Of a stretch of DNA of 64,000 bases, positions 12,861 through 23,534 are shown piece after piece (position 1 is the first letter of the stretch; the number at the start of each line of letters is the position of its first letter). The stretch comes from Apostichopus japonicus. Lineage: Eukaryota; Echinodermata; Holothuroidea; Aspidochirotida; Stichopodidae. Position numbers and translations under genes: made by a program. The stretch spans positions 28,667,341 through 28,731,340 of the forward strand of contig NC_092575.1 in assembly GCF_037975245.1 (NCBI RefSeq), read 5' to 3'. Below the pieces are notes generated by a model. That model did not search any database. It was not told the DNA's origin and worked only from the letters and a program-made list of their open reading frames with translations.

Positions 12861-14714
12861 ATGCAAAGAGACCGTACCTGGATGCATGTTCTAAAGAAGA
12901 AAATAAAAAGTTTCTTAATAATGAAAAACATAAAAACAGATTACATATCTCAACAAAACAGATGCATATGTCAACAAAATAGTGTGACGTGTCAGTTACT
13001 AATTGTTCGTTCCTACTACTTGCTCTAGAAATTGCAATATACAAATTACACATAGGCACTGCATGCCAAAATAAAACAAGAAAGAATTTCTGGGATACTT
13101 CTATAATTGAAATTGGTTTGGCCAGGAAATTAATACTTTTGCTTATTGAATACACTCTTGGATGGAGGAAACTAGGGCATCAAGTGGTACAGTAACTTGT
13201 ATCAATGAAGGAACCAAGCAAGTGGCTATACAGGTATACACCACCAGACCTACAACATTGGTTCTACAATGTTTCTAGAATAATAACACACCCCTCCACC
13301 CACAGCGCTTTACCAGTACGTGGCTCAAGAAACAAATTTCCTTCAGTTGACCCTCACTCCACAGCTGGAAGTAAAGCAATAGTGAACAGGATTGCCAGCT
13401 TAGTCAATTTTAGTGCATGGGCCTAAGAACTGGCTACAAATTTAGACCCAATAGTTATAACCTTTGATCTGAAATCTGGATACAAGTTTAAATCCACTGA
13501 TTTCAACAATTTGCGAGCAATCTGATAATGATCTGGCTATTTTAGATTCACACGCTGCAGCCTGAATTGACACCTAAATGATCTTTGACATCAAGTTTTG
13601 TATACATTGGTGATGGGTCCCCTCCCATGGATCAGTTTAGCCAAGTTAGCTTCAGTACTTGAAAATCCACAGAAGACTGCTGGAGATAATACCACTAAAT
13701 GAACTATCGTTAGACTGATAGACAGGTAATCACACACAGACCTTACACTGCAAAGTAACATTAACAACACCAACGTTAGGCCTGTTACCACAATACTGTT
13801 AGGCCTAGGCTAGGCTACCACAAATTCAAAGCGTAATATGGGTTGGCAGGCCTTCCAAAACGTTTTCCTGTTGACGTCTAGCGGCAATCGGCTCGTATTC
13901 TTTAGGCATTGGCATATAAACCAATACCAATACTTATTGCATTGGGCCTGCCTCTCTTATACGTTAAGACTCTGTGATGGCCACTTGTGCAAACATAGTA
14001 GACGGTAGTACCAGTAGCACACCTCAATCGAATCACCATTGGCGGCCATAAAGTTAGGCCTTATAAATGTTACAATAAGGAGGTAGGCTAGGCCTATAAT
14101 TTATAAACGCCCAATCATAAACTTGGCATAGCCTAATGTTATATCAGAGCGCATTTGGCATCTACATACGTGAATAGACCTATGAAATCAGTGGTAGGCT
14201 ACCATCACTAAGACGTCAACAGAGCAATTATTTCAAGGGAATTCCCGACGTCATCAGCGAAGCTAGGTTATTGAAAACATGAATGATCACTCAAATTTCA
14301 TAAAAGGTCGCCATATCAGCTTTCAAATATTCCTTACTCTGGAGAATATTCACAGATTTCAATTCAGAAACTTACGTCTGCCGGTGGAACGTTCTTCAGT
14401 TGTCACGTCTAGCGATGCGATATGCAACTATTTGGTTATAACCAATAGCGTTGTTGCATGTTACTGACGTCACCGCCTTCAGCCAATCAAAAGTTAATAC
14501 GAAACTTTCAGCACTTAATAAGTGCAGTGCATCACAACTACGGCGATAGCACTTTGGTATGGTGCAAGCTATTTAACACTCGAAGGTTTAGATACTAGCT
14601 CTTAAAGTGCTAATTGATGACTAGCACCGTGTTGGTGCTACTAAATTAGCACTTCAGTTTTTAGAGTGTATGACATTTGACCTCCATGAAAAGGCAATGT
14701 ACTTCTTTTACTGA

Positions 14715-15115
14715 ACGTGTCACAACTGCATACTTAATATGAGATTGGTTTAAGCTTCCCTTTGTGAGATATCGTGTTTACAAGCAAGGCATCACACACA
14801 CGCACCCAGGATCACCAGATGTCAAATTGTGTCAACCTTGTAAACACGATATCACAAGAAGAAAAGCTTGGATTAATCTCGTATTTCGTGTGAAGGAGTA
14901 CCACATTGAGTTCAAGATCCCTAATGTGGAGGTCCAAGTCCATTTGGGGTCACTACAGGTCAAATTGTAAAAACCTTGTAAACAGGATAACTCAAAAACG
15001 GAAGGTTGGACGAATCTAATATTTAGTATGTAGTTGGTACACGTTCAGTACAAGATTTGATTGAGGTCAAAGGTCAGTTGGAGTCACCAGACGCCAAATT
15101 GTGGTAACCTTGTTT
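14715..15115. repeat. Tandem repeat, unit about 140 bp, three diverged copies
   Basis: The phrase GTAAACA(C/G)GATA(A/T)C followed by an A-rich stretch, and TCA(A/G)ATTGTG / CACCAGA(T/C)G motifs recur at about 14,770, 14,840 and 14,975. The copies are strongly diverged. No protein is supported, although short ORFs run through. Confidence 0.45.
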
Positions 15116-15119
15116 TATA

Positions 15120-15990
15120 AGCTACCGTATCTCCCACCGACCGGCCTATCAGATAACATGTTCGCTACGCCTCATACGAATAGGAGGCTGTTGGCAATTG
15201 GATATAGTAGTGACCAGGCAACGTATATGAAACTTAACAGTTTGTCTAGTTAGTTTTTTACTATGACCAATCTCAATGCGAAATAATTGTGTAAAACGGG
15301 CTTTGTTTGGCAGTGAGTTCACGAGCTTCTGTCTGGGTCGGCTGTTGATCTCAATTTGTTTAGTCTCTTCCACCAGCTTCTACAAAGCTAGGCCTTAAAA
15401 TTAACGTTCGACTTTCGTCACGTCTATGCTCATGGGCCCAACTTGAACAAACCTGGGTAGGCCTGTCAGTAATTTATGTTGTCTAGGCCAGCAACTGTTG
15501 GGTAGAATTGGGTTCGTTAACACAACAACGTGAAGAATACCAGTTAGAAGACCAATACACTTAAGATAGCAAAACATCTCATTAATTTTTTTCTTAAGGC
15601 ATTTTCCTACTGGCTATCAGTCATAAATTCGCAAAGTATAGAACAATTTAAGGAGTTTTGAGATAAGTTTGCTTTTGTTGCTGCTAGGATTTCACATGAT
15701 ATCTAACGATGGAAATCGTGGATACCTCTAATACTTGGTATGTGGATTCATAACATTGAGTACAAGACCCATATTGTTTTTGGTGTATAGCCACGTACAG
15801 TAGACTGACCTGTGTTTATCATGCCATAGTGTTATTGTATCAAAATGGTGGTCCCGACCGTCCTTGGTCCTAATTAGGGTTAGGGCCATTTCTAGTGTAA
15901 CAGCTAGTTCTGGTTATACTAACAACCAGAAGTCTAATGCACTGAAGTCATCGAAACCTCAATGCAATTTGAATTCTGGTTTTATCAGAA
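15120..15990. other. Non-coding, no gene seen
   Basis: No domain-bearing ORF or exon-like block on either strand. A 74-codon ORF at 15,149-15,373 (-) has no recognisable features. Confidence 0.4.
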
Positions 15991-16199
15991 TTGATGGATT
16001 GTCGACTCACGTCATCCCTGTTGACAAAGTTCCCTAAACTTTACAACACTATTGTAGAGTCTAGACCATCGCACATTGTTATGTTCAAAGAATATATATA
16101 TATATATATAAATGTATATTTCAAACTTGGGGAGTTTATCCTCAAGAGTATCAATCTGGAACATGATAACGAGGCAGCAATATTACAAAGGTGCTCTGG

Positions 16200-16845
16200 A
16201 AGGTCCTCGAAGTACCAAACTTTATGTAGTTTCCAGCATTCACTCCAAGTACCAAGCTTCATGTTGTTTCCAGCATTCACTCGAAGTACCAAGCTTCATG
16301 TTGTTTCCAGCATTCACTCGAAGTACCGAGCTTCATGTTGTTTCCAGCATTCACTCAAAGTACCAAGCTTCATATTGTTTCCAGCATTCACTCGAAGTAC
16401 CAAGCTTCATGTTGTTTCCAGCATTCACTCCAAGTACCAAGGTTCATGTAGTCTCCAGCATGCACTCAAAGTACCAAGGTTCATGTTGTTTCCAGCAATC
16501 ACTCCAAGTACCAAGGTTCATGTAGTCTCCAGCATGCACTCAAAGTACCAAGGTTCATGTAGTCTCCAGCATTCATTCGAAGTACCAAGCTTCATATTGT
16601 TTCCAGCATTCACTCGAAGTACCAAGCTTCATGTAGCTTCCAGCATTCACTCCAAGTACCAAGCTTCATATTGTTTCCAGCATTCACTCGAAGTACCAAG
16701 CTTCATGTTGTTTCCAGCATTCACTTCAAGTACCAAGGTTCATGTAGTCTCCAGCATGCACTCAAAGTACCAAGGTTCATGTAGTCTCCAGCATTCATTC
16801 GAAGTCCCAAGCTTCATTTATTTCCAGCATTCATTCGCTGTATCA
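16200..16845. repeat. 37-bp minisatellite, about 17 units
   Basis: Unit of 37 bp containing TTCCAGCATTCACTCGAAGT and ACCAAGCTTCATGTTGT, repeated about 17 times with substitutions. Two main variants alternate: one with AAGCTTCATGTTGTTT and one with AAGGTTCATGTAGTCT. Because 37 is not a multiple of 3 and the unit has no stop in any + frame, the array translates into a 37-residue protein repeat in all three phases. I regard the long ORF across it as an artefact of the repeat. Confidence 0.85.
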
Positions 16846-16849
16846 TTTT

Positions 16850-18655
16850 CCGAAAGAAACCGTAAAAGGATTTCTGAGGTGTTAAATAATGGCGGTATTC
16901 TTCTTTTGATATTGGGTTGAAGGAAACGTTACAGTAGAGCTCTTTTATAGTTTGCTTAAGAAAAGTTACTTCTTATTTACTTGAAATCATCTCCTTAACT
17001 CCATAAAGACGCTTAAAGGTATTAAAAAAAAAACTTACACAATCTCTCCTCTCCTAACCCTTTGAAAATTTTATTTATAACTTCTTCGTAGATTATTCTG
17101 ATATGTAGCGGTTCCCGTGGCGTTTCCATATGCCCGACATAAACTTATTGAACAACAAGAATGCAGGGATCATCAAACCGATAGGACACAGCATTCCATT
17201 CGCTTCAATGAGTATTGATGTGAAATCTGTGAGAAGCTTTTACAAATATCCGTAGATGATGATATTCACACGTTGTTGCAATGTTATCTTTATTATATCT
17301 TTATCTTAATATCTTTATTCAACAACTGTGTTTGATTTCTGAATGGAAGAAGGGATAAGAACATAGGGTAACTAGTAAATACACGTAGGAAGAACAAAAT
17401 GTGATGACATGTTACTAACCCCCCCCCCCCACTCCAACAAACACACTAATAAAACAACCAAACTGATATCTCGTGATGCTTTAAGTAGACGTTCAAACTT
17501 CTGGCACTAATAGGCATCCGTACATGACATTAACACGTAATCCTAAGTGACCGTCACAACGGAAACATATAGAATAAAGTTCTGTCAACAATGGGTCTAT
17601 ACTCTTGTTAATGTTCACATCGCTGGTAACTGTTACCCATACCGTGTTTCTGTAGTTTACCGGACAGTGTTCCTATTCCCGCAGATTAATATTACAGTAC
17701 TGCCTACACTCTTACTTTTCCATCGGCAATCGGGTAAGTTGTGAATCTTTCTTTTTGAAGAAATTTCAAATTGGTTACAGTAGTTCATTAAAGATACTTA
17801 AAGCTGACGAAAACTCTTTTCGAAATCTGAATCAATATAATGCAAACAACTTAATACAATAACATAAAAATGGATGAAAAGCTTTGAATTGAAATTGTTG
17901 CAACGATCAATTATCTAAACATAAAGGCGAGAATAAGTTGATGTTCGTATATCCTCAAACAAAAACTAATTTGAGTTTTTAGTATAATAAGGTGGACATA
18001 AATGTTCATGTTAGTTTGGACATTAATATTACTGTTCCGTGTCGCTCTGTAATCTGTATTGTAAGCTGCACGCCTCTGTCATCGGTCTCTTCATTCTAGA
18101 CAAATTAAGAGGAATGTTTGAGAACAGTGACACAGACGACACTGTATAGGGACCGTTACTTTCCCGCCTTCGATGCAAGAAAAAGCTGAAAACATAACAT
18201 AATACAATGAAATATCAATAACATGCTTAATGTGCCTTTTCTTGTCCAGAACCTTCCAACAAATACAAACACATTTAAACAATAAGAACTTCACCAGACA
18301 AAGACACGCTGCTATGGTGACCGTGTCAAAGGTAACCATAGGGGTGAAGACAAAAAGAACGATAACCTTTACAGCTTGTCAAGTTCTACAATAACAGTCA
18401 ATACTTAAAACTAATCCAATTCTAATTGTATAATCTTTCCTTCGTTTTGAAGAAAGTGGCAGATATGCATATCGTGGCATCACTGCCACTGTCGTTTTAG
18501 GAGCTAAATAAGGGGAATACTAGCTAGCTGCCGGGCGACGTGAAATAAACTGTTTGTTAAACTTTATAGTCTGTGCATATATGATATAAGCTAGAGTATG
18601 AGACGACAACGCTTTGTACAACTTTTTCCATTCTGTGTAGAAAACTTAACATCCC
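16850..18655. other. Non-coding, 1.8 kb upstream of the HNMT-like gene
   Basis: No supported gene. An ORF at 17,547-17,744 (+) ends shortly before a donor-like GGGTAAGTTG but has no recognisable domain. A poly-C tract lies near 17,421. The last few hundred bases before 18,660 would hold the promoter of the methyltransferase; I see no clear TATA box. Confidence 0.4.
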
Positions 18656-18659
18656 CAGT

Positions 18660-21112
18660 ATGACGTTACCCCATCGACAACTGTCCGAAGATTTTGATTG
18701 TTACAAACGATCGTTCCAAGTATTCATAAAGAGCAGCATAAAACGGGATGTTTCGACGTCTTTGGTGGATGACCTTATAACTTCGAGAATAGGGCCAAAG
18801 CTTAAAGAAAATGATGTAGGAAATGAGGAAGATCTTCGCATTCTGGGAGTTGGATCGGGAACAGCTATAATGAAAATATATCTCAAATATTTATTAATGC
18901 AAGCTTTCCACACAATTCAATATATGTTGATACTATGTAACGTAAATAATTCAGTAATTATCTGTGTATCTTTCATGTATTTCATGGTTTTCAAATACTG
19001 TGCGAATGCTATATCCGTACTCGTAAGAGCCCCATGTACTTTATTTTAAATCTTGCCTTCACCAGGCTAGTAATACACACCGGACGATAAACCATACAGT
19101 GCATGCCTGTTTTGTAGAGGATTGAAATAAAACTAAAAGTAGAGTCGTCGGTCAGTATGGCGTTCGTTCGAGCATACAAGTACTAATTCGTACAAAATGG
19201 AAGTATATACATGTGGTGTTGATTTATGATTACCTTTGTTTAAGTCTGTAAGTTTTCAACTCAAGACGGCAACTCAAGGACTAAGCTAACTCTGGTAGTT
19301 CATCCAATACTCATACCTATAGTACAGTAGCTACTGTTCATGTTCCACAACCCTGCATCAGTAACTACTGCGCTGTGTTCGTAACACGGTAACATGTGTT
19401 ACAGGTGGCAGTAATTACTGCAAGTTTTTTCTTACTGCAAATTGAAGGGTTTTTTATTCTTTAATTAGGCTAACGCAATTTTCACCTGTCGGACTGGTAT
19501 TTCAACGTGTAACAGCTTTCCAGTAATTACTGTGCCAACTGTAACACATGTTACCGTGTTGCGAACACAGCGCAGTAGTTACTGATGCACGGTTGCGGAA
19601 CATGAACAGTACTTACTGCACTAGCTATGAGTATCGGGTGAGTTGTAGAAAACAATTTCCACGCAAACACGTTCATTAAAATTACAGCAGTGTAACCAGG
19701 GCGTCGCAAGTTTAGAACAATTTTTCATTCGTTCTAATTAGTGCAGGTTGAATAAAATTATGAAATAGATTCTTCACCTTTATTTCAAAAGTTTCAAAAT
19801 ATAGCAAATTTTTTCTTGGAAATACTTATTTGTTTTAATGACGATGCTCTCTATTCATCGACAGGACACATGGATCTACAGATCATATCAACCTTGCTAA
19901 CAACATTCCCCAAGATACAGAGCAGTGTCATGGAACCAGTACCAGAGCACATCGCTATATACAAGGACAACGTATAAAGATGGCAAATTATTCATCAATA
20001 AGATGGGACTGGCATCAAATGACTTTACAAGAATATTATGGAACAGGAGCTCTTAAAAATAAGAAATTTCATTTTATTACCGCCATTCATGTGATGTATT
20101 ATTTTGAAGATCTGGAAGCCACTGTGCATCAACTCCTTGATTCCTTGGTAGATGGCGGAATTTTGTTCATGATTGTTAGAGCAGGTAGCTTTTTCATCTT
20201 TCTTCATACAGGTACTTTGTTTCTGCCCTCATTTGCAGACATTCGTTCCTCGTTTTCTAAATGGACAATTTAACACTACAGGAGTCTTATAAACACAGTG
20301 CCAATTGGAGGTGAATGTCGTAGCTATAGGCCTACTATTTCAAATAATCCAAATCCGCAGAGGGTTCAGTTAGAGCGTCCGGGCAGTGTTCGAGCAATAT
20401 TCAGACCACAAGATTGATAACTCTTTATATTTGTTTTGTTACTTGGGTTAGGTATGTGCAACAAAATTCACAGTTATGTCGACATGTGTATGGATATGTT
20501 ATGAGTATTAACGCATCACTGTTAACACATGACCTAACTTTACAAAAGAGTAACATGGAAGTTGTCAAGTTTGAACAGTGGAAACGGCACAACAAAGTCA
20601 TTGAAAGAGCAGAGAAATTTCTCTGTCGCTCTCTTCATAACAAACATGTGTCCTTATGCGGGTATACGAAATGTCTGTTCTTTTGTAATACAAACTGATA
20701 TAGCGCTCGAACCCTGCTGTGTTTATGAATCGAAGTACAAGTAGTTATTCTTTTTCGCCATAGAACACCCACAGGATTTCGAATTTGTTGATCGGTTTGC
20801 TGTATTGGGTACAAATATCTTTAGCGAGTACAACGCCGCTACAATCACAAAGATGTTGCAAAGACTTCATATTAAGTATGATTCGATTCGAGTGAGAAGC
20901 AGCGTTGATATTACAGCTTGCTTCGACAAGAATGATCAAGAGGGCCAGCTTCTCCTGGACTTCATTATGAAAACAATTGGTTTCCAAGACGCCTTCCCTG
21001 CGGAAATAGTCAAAGATGTCTTCAATGCTTTCGATCTTCGCAGTTTTCTGAACAGGTCGAGGAAAAGGTCTTGTTCCGAAATGACTGGGAAGCCATTATT
21101 GTCAGTAAATAA
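18660..21112 (+). pseudogene. Histamine N-methyltransferase-like gene, copy A (broken)
   Basis: Three exons: 18,660-18,864, 19,865-20,184 and 20,764-21,112. Joined without lesions they match the layout of vertebrate histamine N-methyltransferase (292 aa), a cytosolic SAM-dependent enzyme that inactivates histamine; here about 290 codons. Exon 1 has the SAM-binding ILGVGSGT (HNMT: LSIGGGAG). Exon 2 has MDLQIIS, then MEPVPEHIAIYKDNV (HNMT: VEPSAEQIAKYKELV) and FHFITAIHVMYYFEDL. Exon 3 has SSVDITACF and LLLDFI. Lesions: the exon 1 donor reads CT instead of GT at 18,865-18,866 (inferred from the phase-1 join); an extra TA at about 19,974 shifts the frame; one base is missing at about 21,020 compared with copy B. 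Exon 2 and 3 borders are otherwise good (ATCGACAG/ and GCAG/GTAGCT; CGCCATAG/). The substrate may not be histamine. Confidence 0.8.
19303..19638. mobile_element. Foldback/MITE element in HNMT-like intron 1 (copy A)
   Basis: About 336 bp whose two ends are inverted copies over roughly 115-120 bp: both arms read ATACTCATA..., TGTTCATGTTCC, CATCAGTAACTACTGCGCTG, AACACGGTAACATGTGTTAC and AGTAATTACTG. The loop is about 100 bp and AT-rich. No ORF. An inverted second copy lies at 38,908-39,255. Confidence 0.8.
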
Positions 21113-21260
21113 TTATACGATATTTGTTTTGTTACCTCGGAAGGGGCACTGGGAAGCCATTATTTTCAGTAAATAATTATGCGATATTTTGTATTGTTAC
21201 CATGGGAAGGTACTGGGAAGCCATTATTGTCAGTTAATATTTATACGATATTTGTATTGT
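21085..21260 (+). repeat. Tandem repeat spanning the HNMT-like stop codon
   Basis: The last codons and the stop (GGGAAGCCATTATTGTCAGT plus AAATAATTATACGATATT) recur three times with a period of about 62-68 bp in copy A, and twice in copy B (44,884-44,990). Each unit contains its own TAA. Confidence 0.7.
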
Positions 21261-21821
21261 TACGGTGGGAAGATTGTCACTAGAAGAACCTTTTATTTCA
21301 ACATTTTAAGCCATTACTCGTCATTATTCGTCATTGCTCGGTCGTGTCTTTTTATAGCAATTATATATATGTTCGGTTAGTTTAGGCGTCTCCATAAGAA
21401 TGTAACTAAAACGGAATCTATTTAACATTATCCTAGCAAGGAAATCATTCTATCCCGATTATGACATCAGTTTATATAAGTTGGGACAACATTTTTGCAA
21501 TCGGCTAGTTAATTTTCATAGAATGTCAATATCTGACATGTACTTTTTAAACTGATTCCATTTGTAACGGGCTCCGTCTATTGTTAAAATGTCCATCAAA
21601 ACCTAAAGTTTTGTACTCACGTGCATGAATCAATGTCAGTGTTGTTCGACTATACGATTGATATCTACGAATTATATGTTATTACGTTCCACTAGATTCC
21701 ATCAAATAACTACAGAGTGATTTTCATGTTAACACTATGATTAGGTCTATGATAATGGTCTCTTAGCCAATAAAATGGAAATTCGAATCGATCATGTAAA
21801 CGTTTGCTTCTTTGTGAATAT

Positions 21822-22811
21822 TGCTACGTTGGAATGCGAGAGGTCTCGATAACTAATATTTAACGAGACACGGGCCTGGGTTCGTTTCCGTAAGGAACAC
21901 AGACAAATTGACGAGTCTAGAGGATTTTAATGAAAACATAAACTATATTGAACAATGGAGTTTGTACCAACAACAAGTGGTAATTACAAATATATAGAAA
22001 ATTACTCACAAACTTAACAAGATAGGATACACTTTAAAACACGCTGGTCTCTTCCAACGGCGATATCCCTCAGCGGCCACGACCTTGATGACGACGATTC
22101 TCGGTCCGTTGTACCGCGAAATTCACTGGTCCTCGACGAAGTTTCTCGCGATCCCAGAAACAGCAGTCACCCTCTTTCCGGCGATGCTCCAAAATAGAAG
22201 ACGGACTTCCAGCCACAATCGAGTGAAGCACAAGTCGAACTGCTCGCCGACTAAATATTACCAGAGTCAGTCCAAAATCAGCTTTATAGCCACCAACTCC
22301 TGGCGTAACGAACTTCCTCAACGGAGACATAAAGACTGGAACACTGAAATTTCACAGCAAAGTCCTCTTCAAACTTCTGAATGGAAGTGTAGAATCAATC
22401 TTGGTATAGATATCTCAATCCCTCAGAAACTACTGGCAGTTGAGCACTGACGATATATAGTAGAATGGTATAATATGTGTCGTCGCTTGTATTCGTTCAG
22501 AAACTGAGACACTTTCCGATCTGGGCGGGTTTTTATACGATGTGCCATGTCAAGAATCATCTAGATCTTTCTCGATACACCTGAGTAACAATTCGACCCA
22601 GTTTCCTCGTTCCCGGAAGTCCTTTGCATATCTCGCGAACATTCCAGAGAATCCACGAAGTGGCGTGTACAACGTACAACAGGACTTCACGTAAACCGAC
22701 GGTAACCCGAGACCAGCGTGTCATCATAAGGACTATACCAGAACAATCGTGTATTGCTCAGGTTTCTCACTAACTGTGACTAGCGTTAAGCTACAATGGG
22801 CCCTCGTAACA
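21822..22811. mobile_element. Solo LTR, present in copy A only
   Basis: A 990-bp insertion that starts TGCTACG and ends CTCGTAACA (TG...CA), flanked by a 4-bp repeat ATAT (818-821 side at 21,818-21,821 and 22,812-22,815). The matching place in copy B (about 45,541) is uninterrupted: GTGAATAT runs straight into the downstream sequence. No gag, pol or second LTR is seen, so this is best read as a solo LTR left by recombination; the TGTTACG-type end is common in Ty3-like elements. ORFs at 22,070-22,450 on both strands are not recognisable proteins. Confidence 0.7.
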
Positions 22812-23530
22812 ATATCGTCATCAGCTTTACATTAACTATAACTAATTAACTAAGAAATGAAACGAATCTTGGTCGGTCTTGATAACAGCGTACAGAAATG
22901 AATAAATATTTGGATATTCATAGATACATGATCACATTAAACATCTACATTATGCTAATTTGATATTCAGATTCAAGAAGAGATACTGTCACTAAGCTAT
23001 ATATATATATATGCACACCGTAAGACTAGAAACAAACATGGAACAATTATTTGGCTTTATGCAAATTGTTGAAAAGTACGTAAACACTAGAATTAATTGA
23101 GTAATCCAAAATAAACAACTTCGGCTATATATACTAAAACAGTGCCATTCCTTTGTGATAACCTTCACACCCGCAGAGAAACGAGTTAAACGAACTCCCA
23201 AAAGTTACTTTGGCTAATACAATGACCACATTTTAACATCTACCTCCTTTCGGTTGATTCTTTAAAATCCTTGCGACCAACTGACTGATACAATCCATTT
23301 TGATCTTTGATCACCGTAAGCACTTCCACATGATTTTCGATAACTTTGACATATTTTGGTATCTCAGTAGGTAGTAATATATCGTATAACTGGTATACCC
23401 CAACCGTGAGCATATAATGCGGTGGTAACGTAATACGACGTTACCACAAAAATATATCAATTGTTTTTCACAAATGTCCTTAACCTGTTCTAGCTCATGT
23501 GAAGTACGCTGGTGCTCTGTCATTAATAAC
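22812..23530. other. Non-coding spacer between convergent genes (copy A)
   Basis: Matches copy B 45,545-46,265. It contains a short TA run near 23,000 and no ORF of interest. It separates the 3' end of the HNMT-like gene from the minisatellite. Confidence 0.55.
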
Positions 23531-23534
23531 ACGA

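Larger units (their letters stand above)
9358..14668. mobile_element. 5.3-kb TIR transposon with AAGTGCT subterminal repeats
   Basis: The ends are CACTCTAAAAACTAAAGTGCT and the inverse of CACTCTAAAAACTGAAGTGCT, each next to a TA dinucleotide (9,356-9,357 and 14,669-14,670), which may be the target duplication. The first about 210 bp and last about 170 bp are packed with AAGTGCT / AGCACTTT in both orientations, a pattern of transposase-binding subterminal repeats. The interior holds a two-exon remnant on - (see 11,928-12,262 and about 12,772). I do not recognise a DDE or DDD transposase, so the superfamily is left open. Confidence 0.7.

Noticed and set aside
15991-16920. 309-codon ORF
   Set aside because: Almost entirely the 37-bp minisatellite read through; no domain, and low-complexity repeat pattern.
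17547-17744. 65-codon ORF followed by a donor-like GTAAGT
   Set aside because: No domain, no acceptor-bounded partner exon found.
20025-20207. 60-codon - strand ORF and similar short antisense ORFs over exons
   Set aside because: Shadows of coding exons on the other strand.
19980-20273. Independent small gene starting MANYSSIRWDW
   Set aside because: It is the back half of HNMT-like exon 2 after the 2-base insertion; the ORF then runs into the intron.
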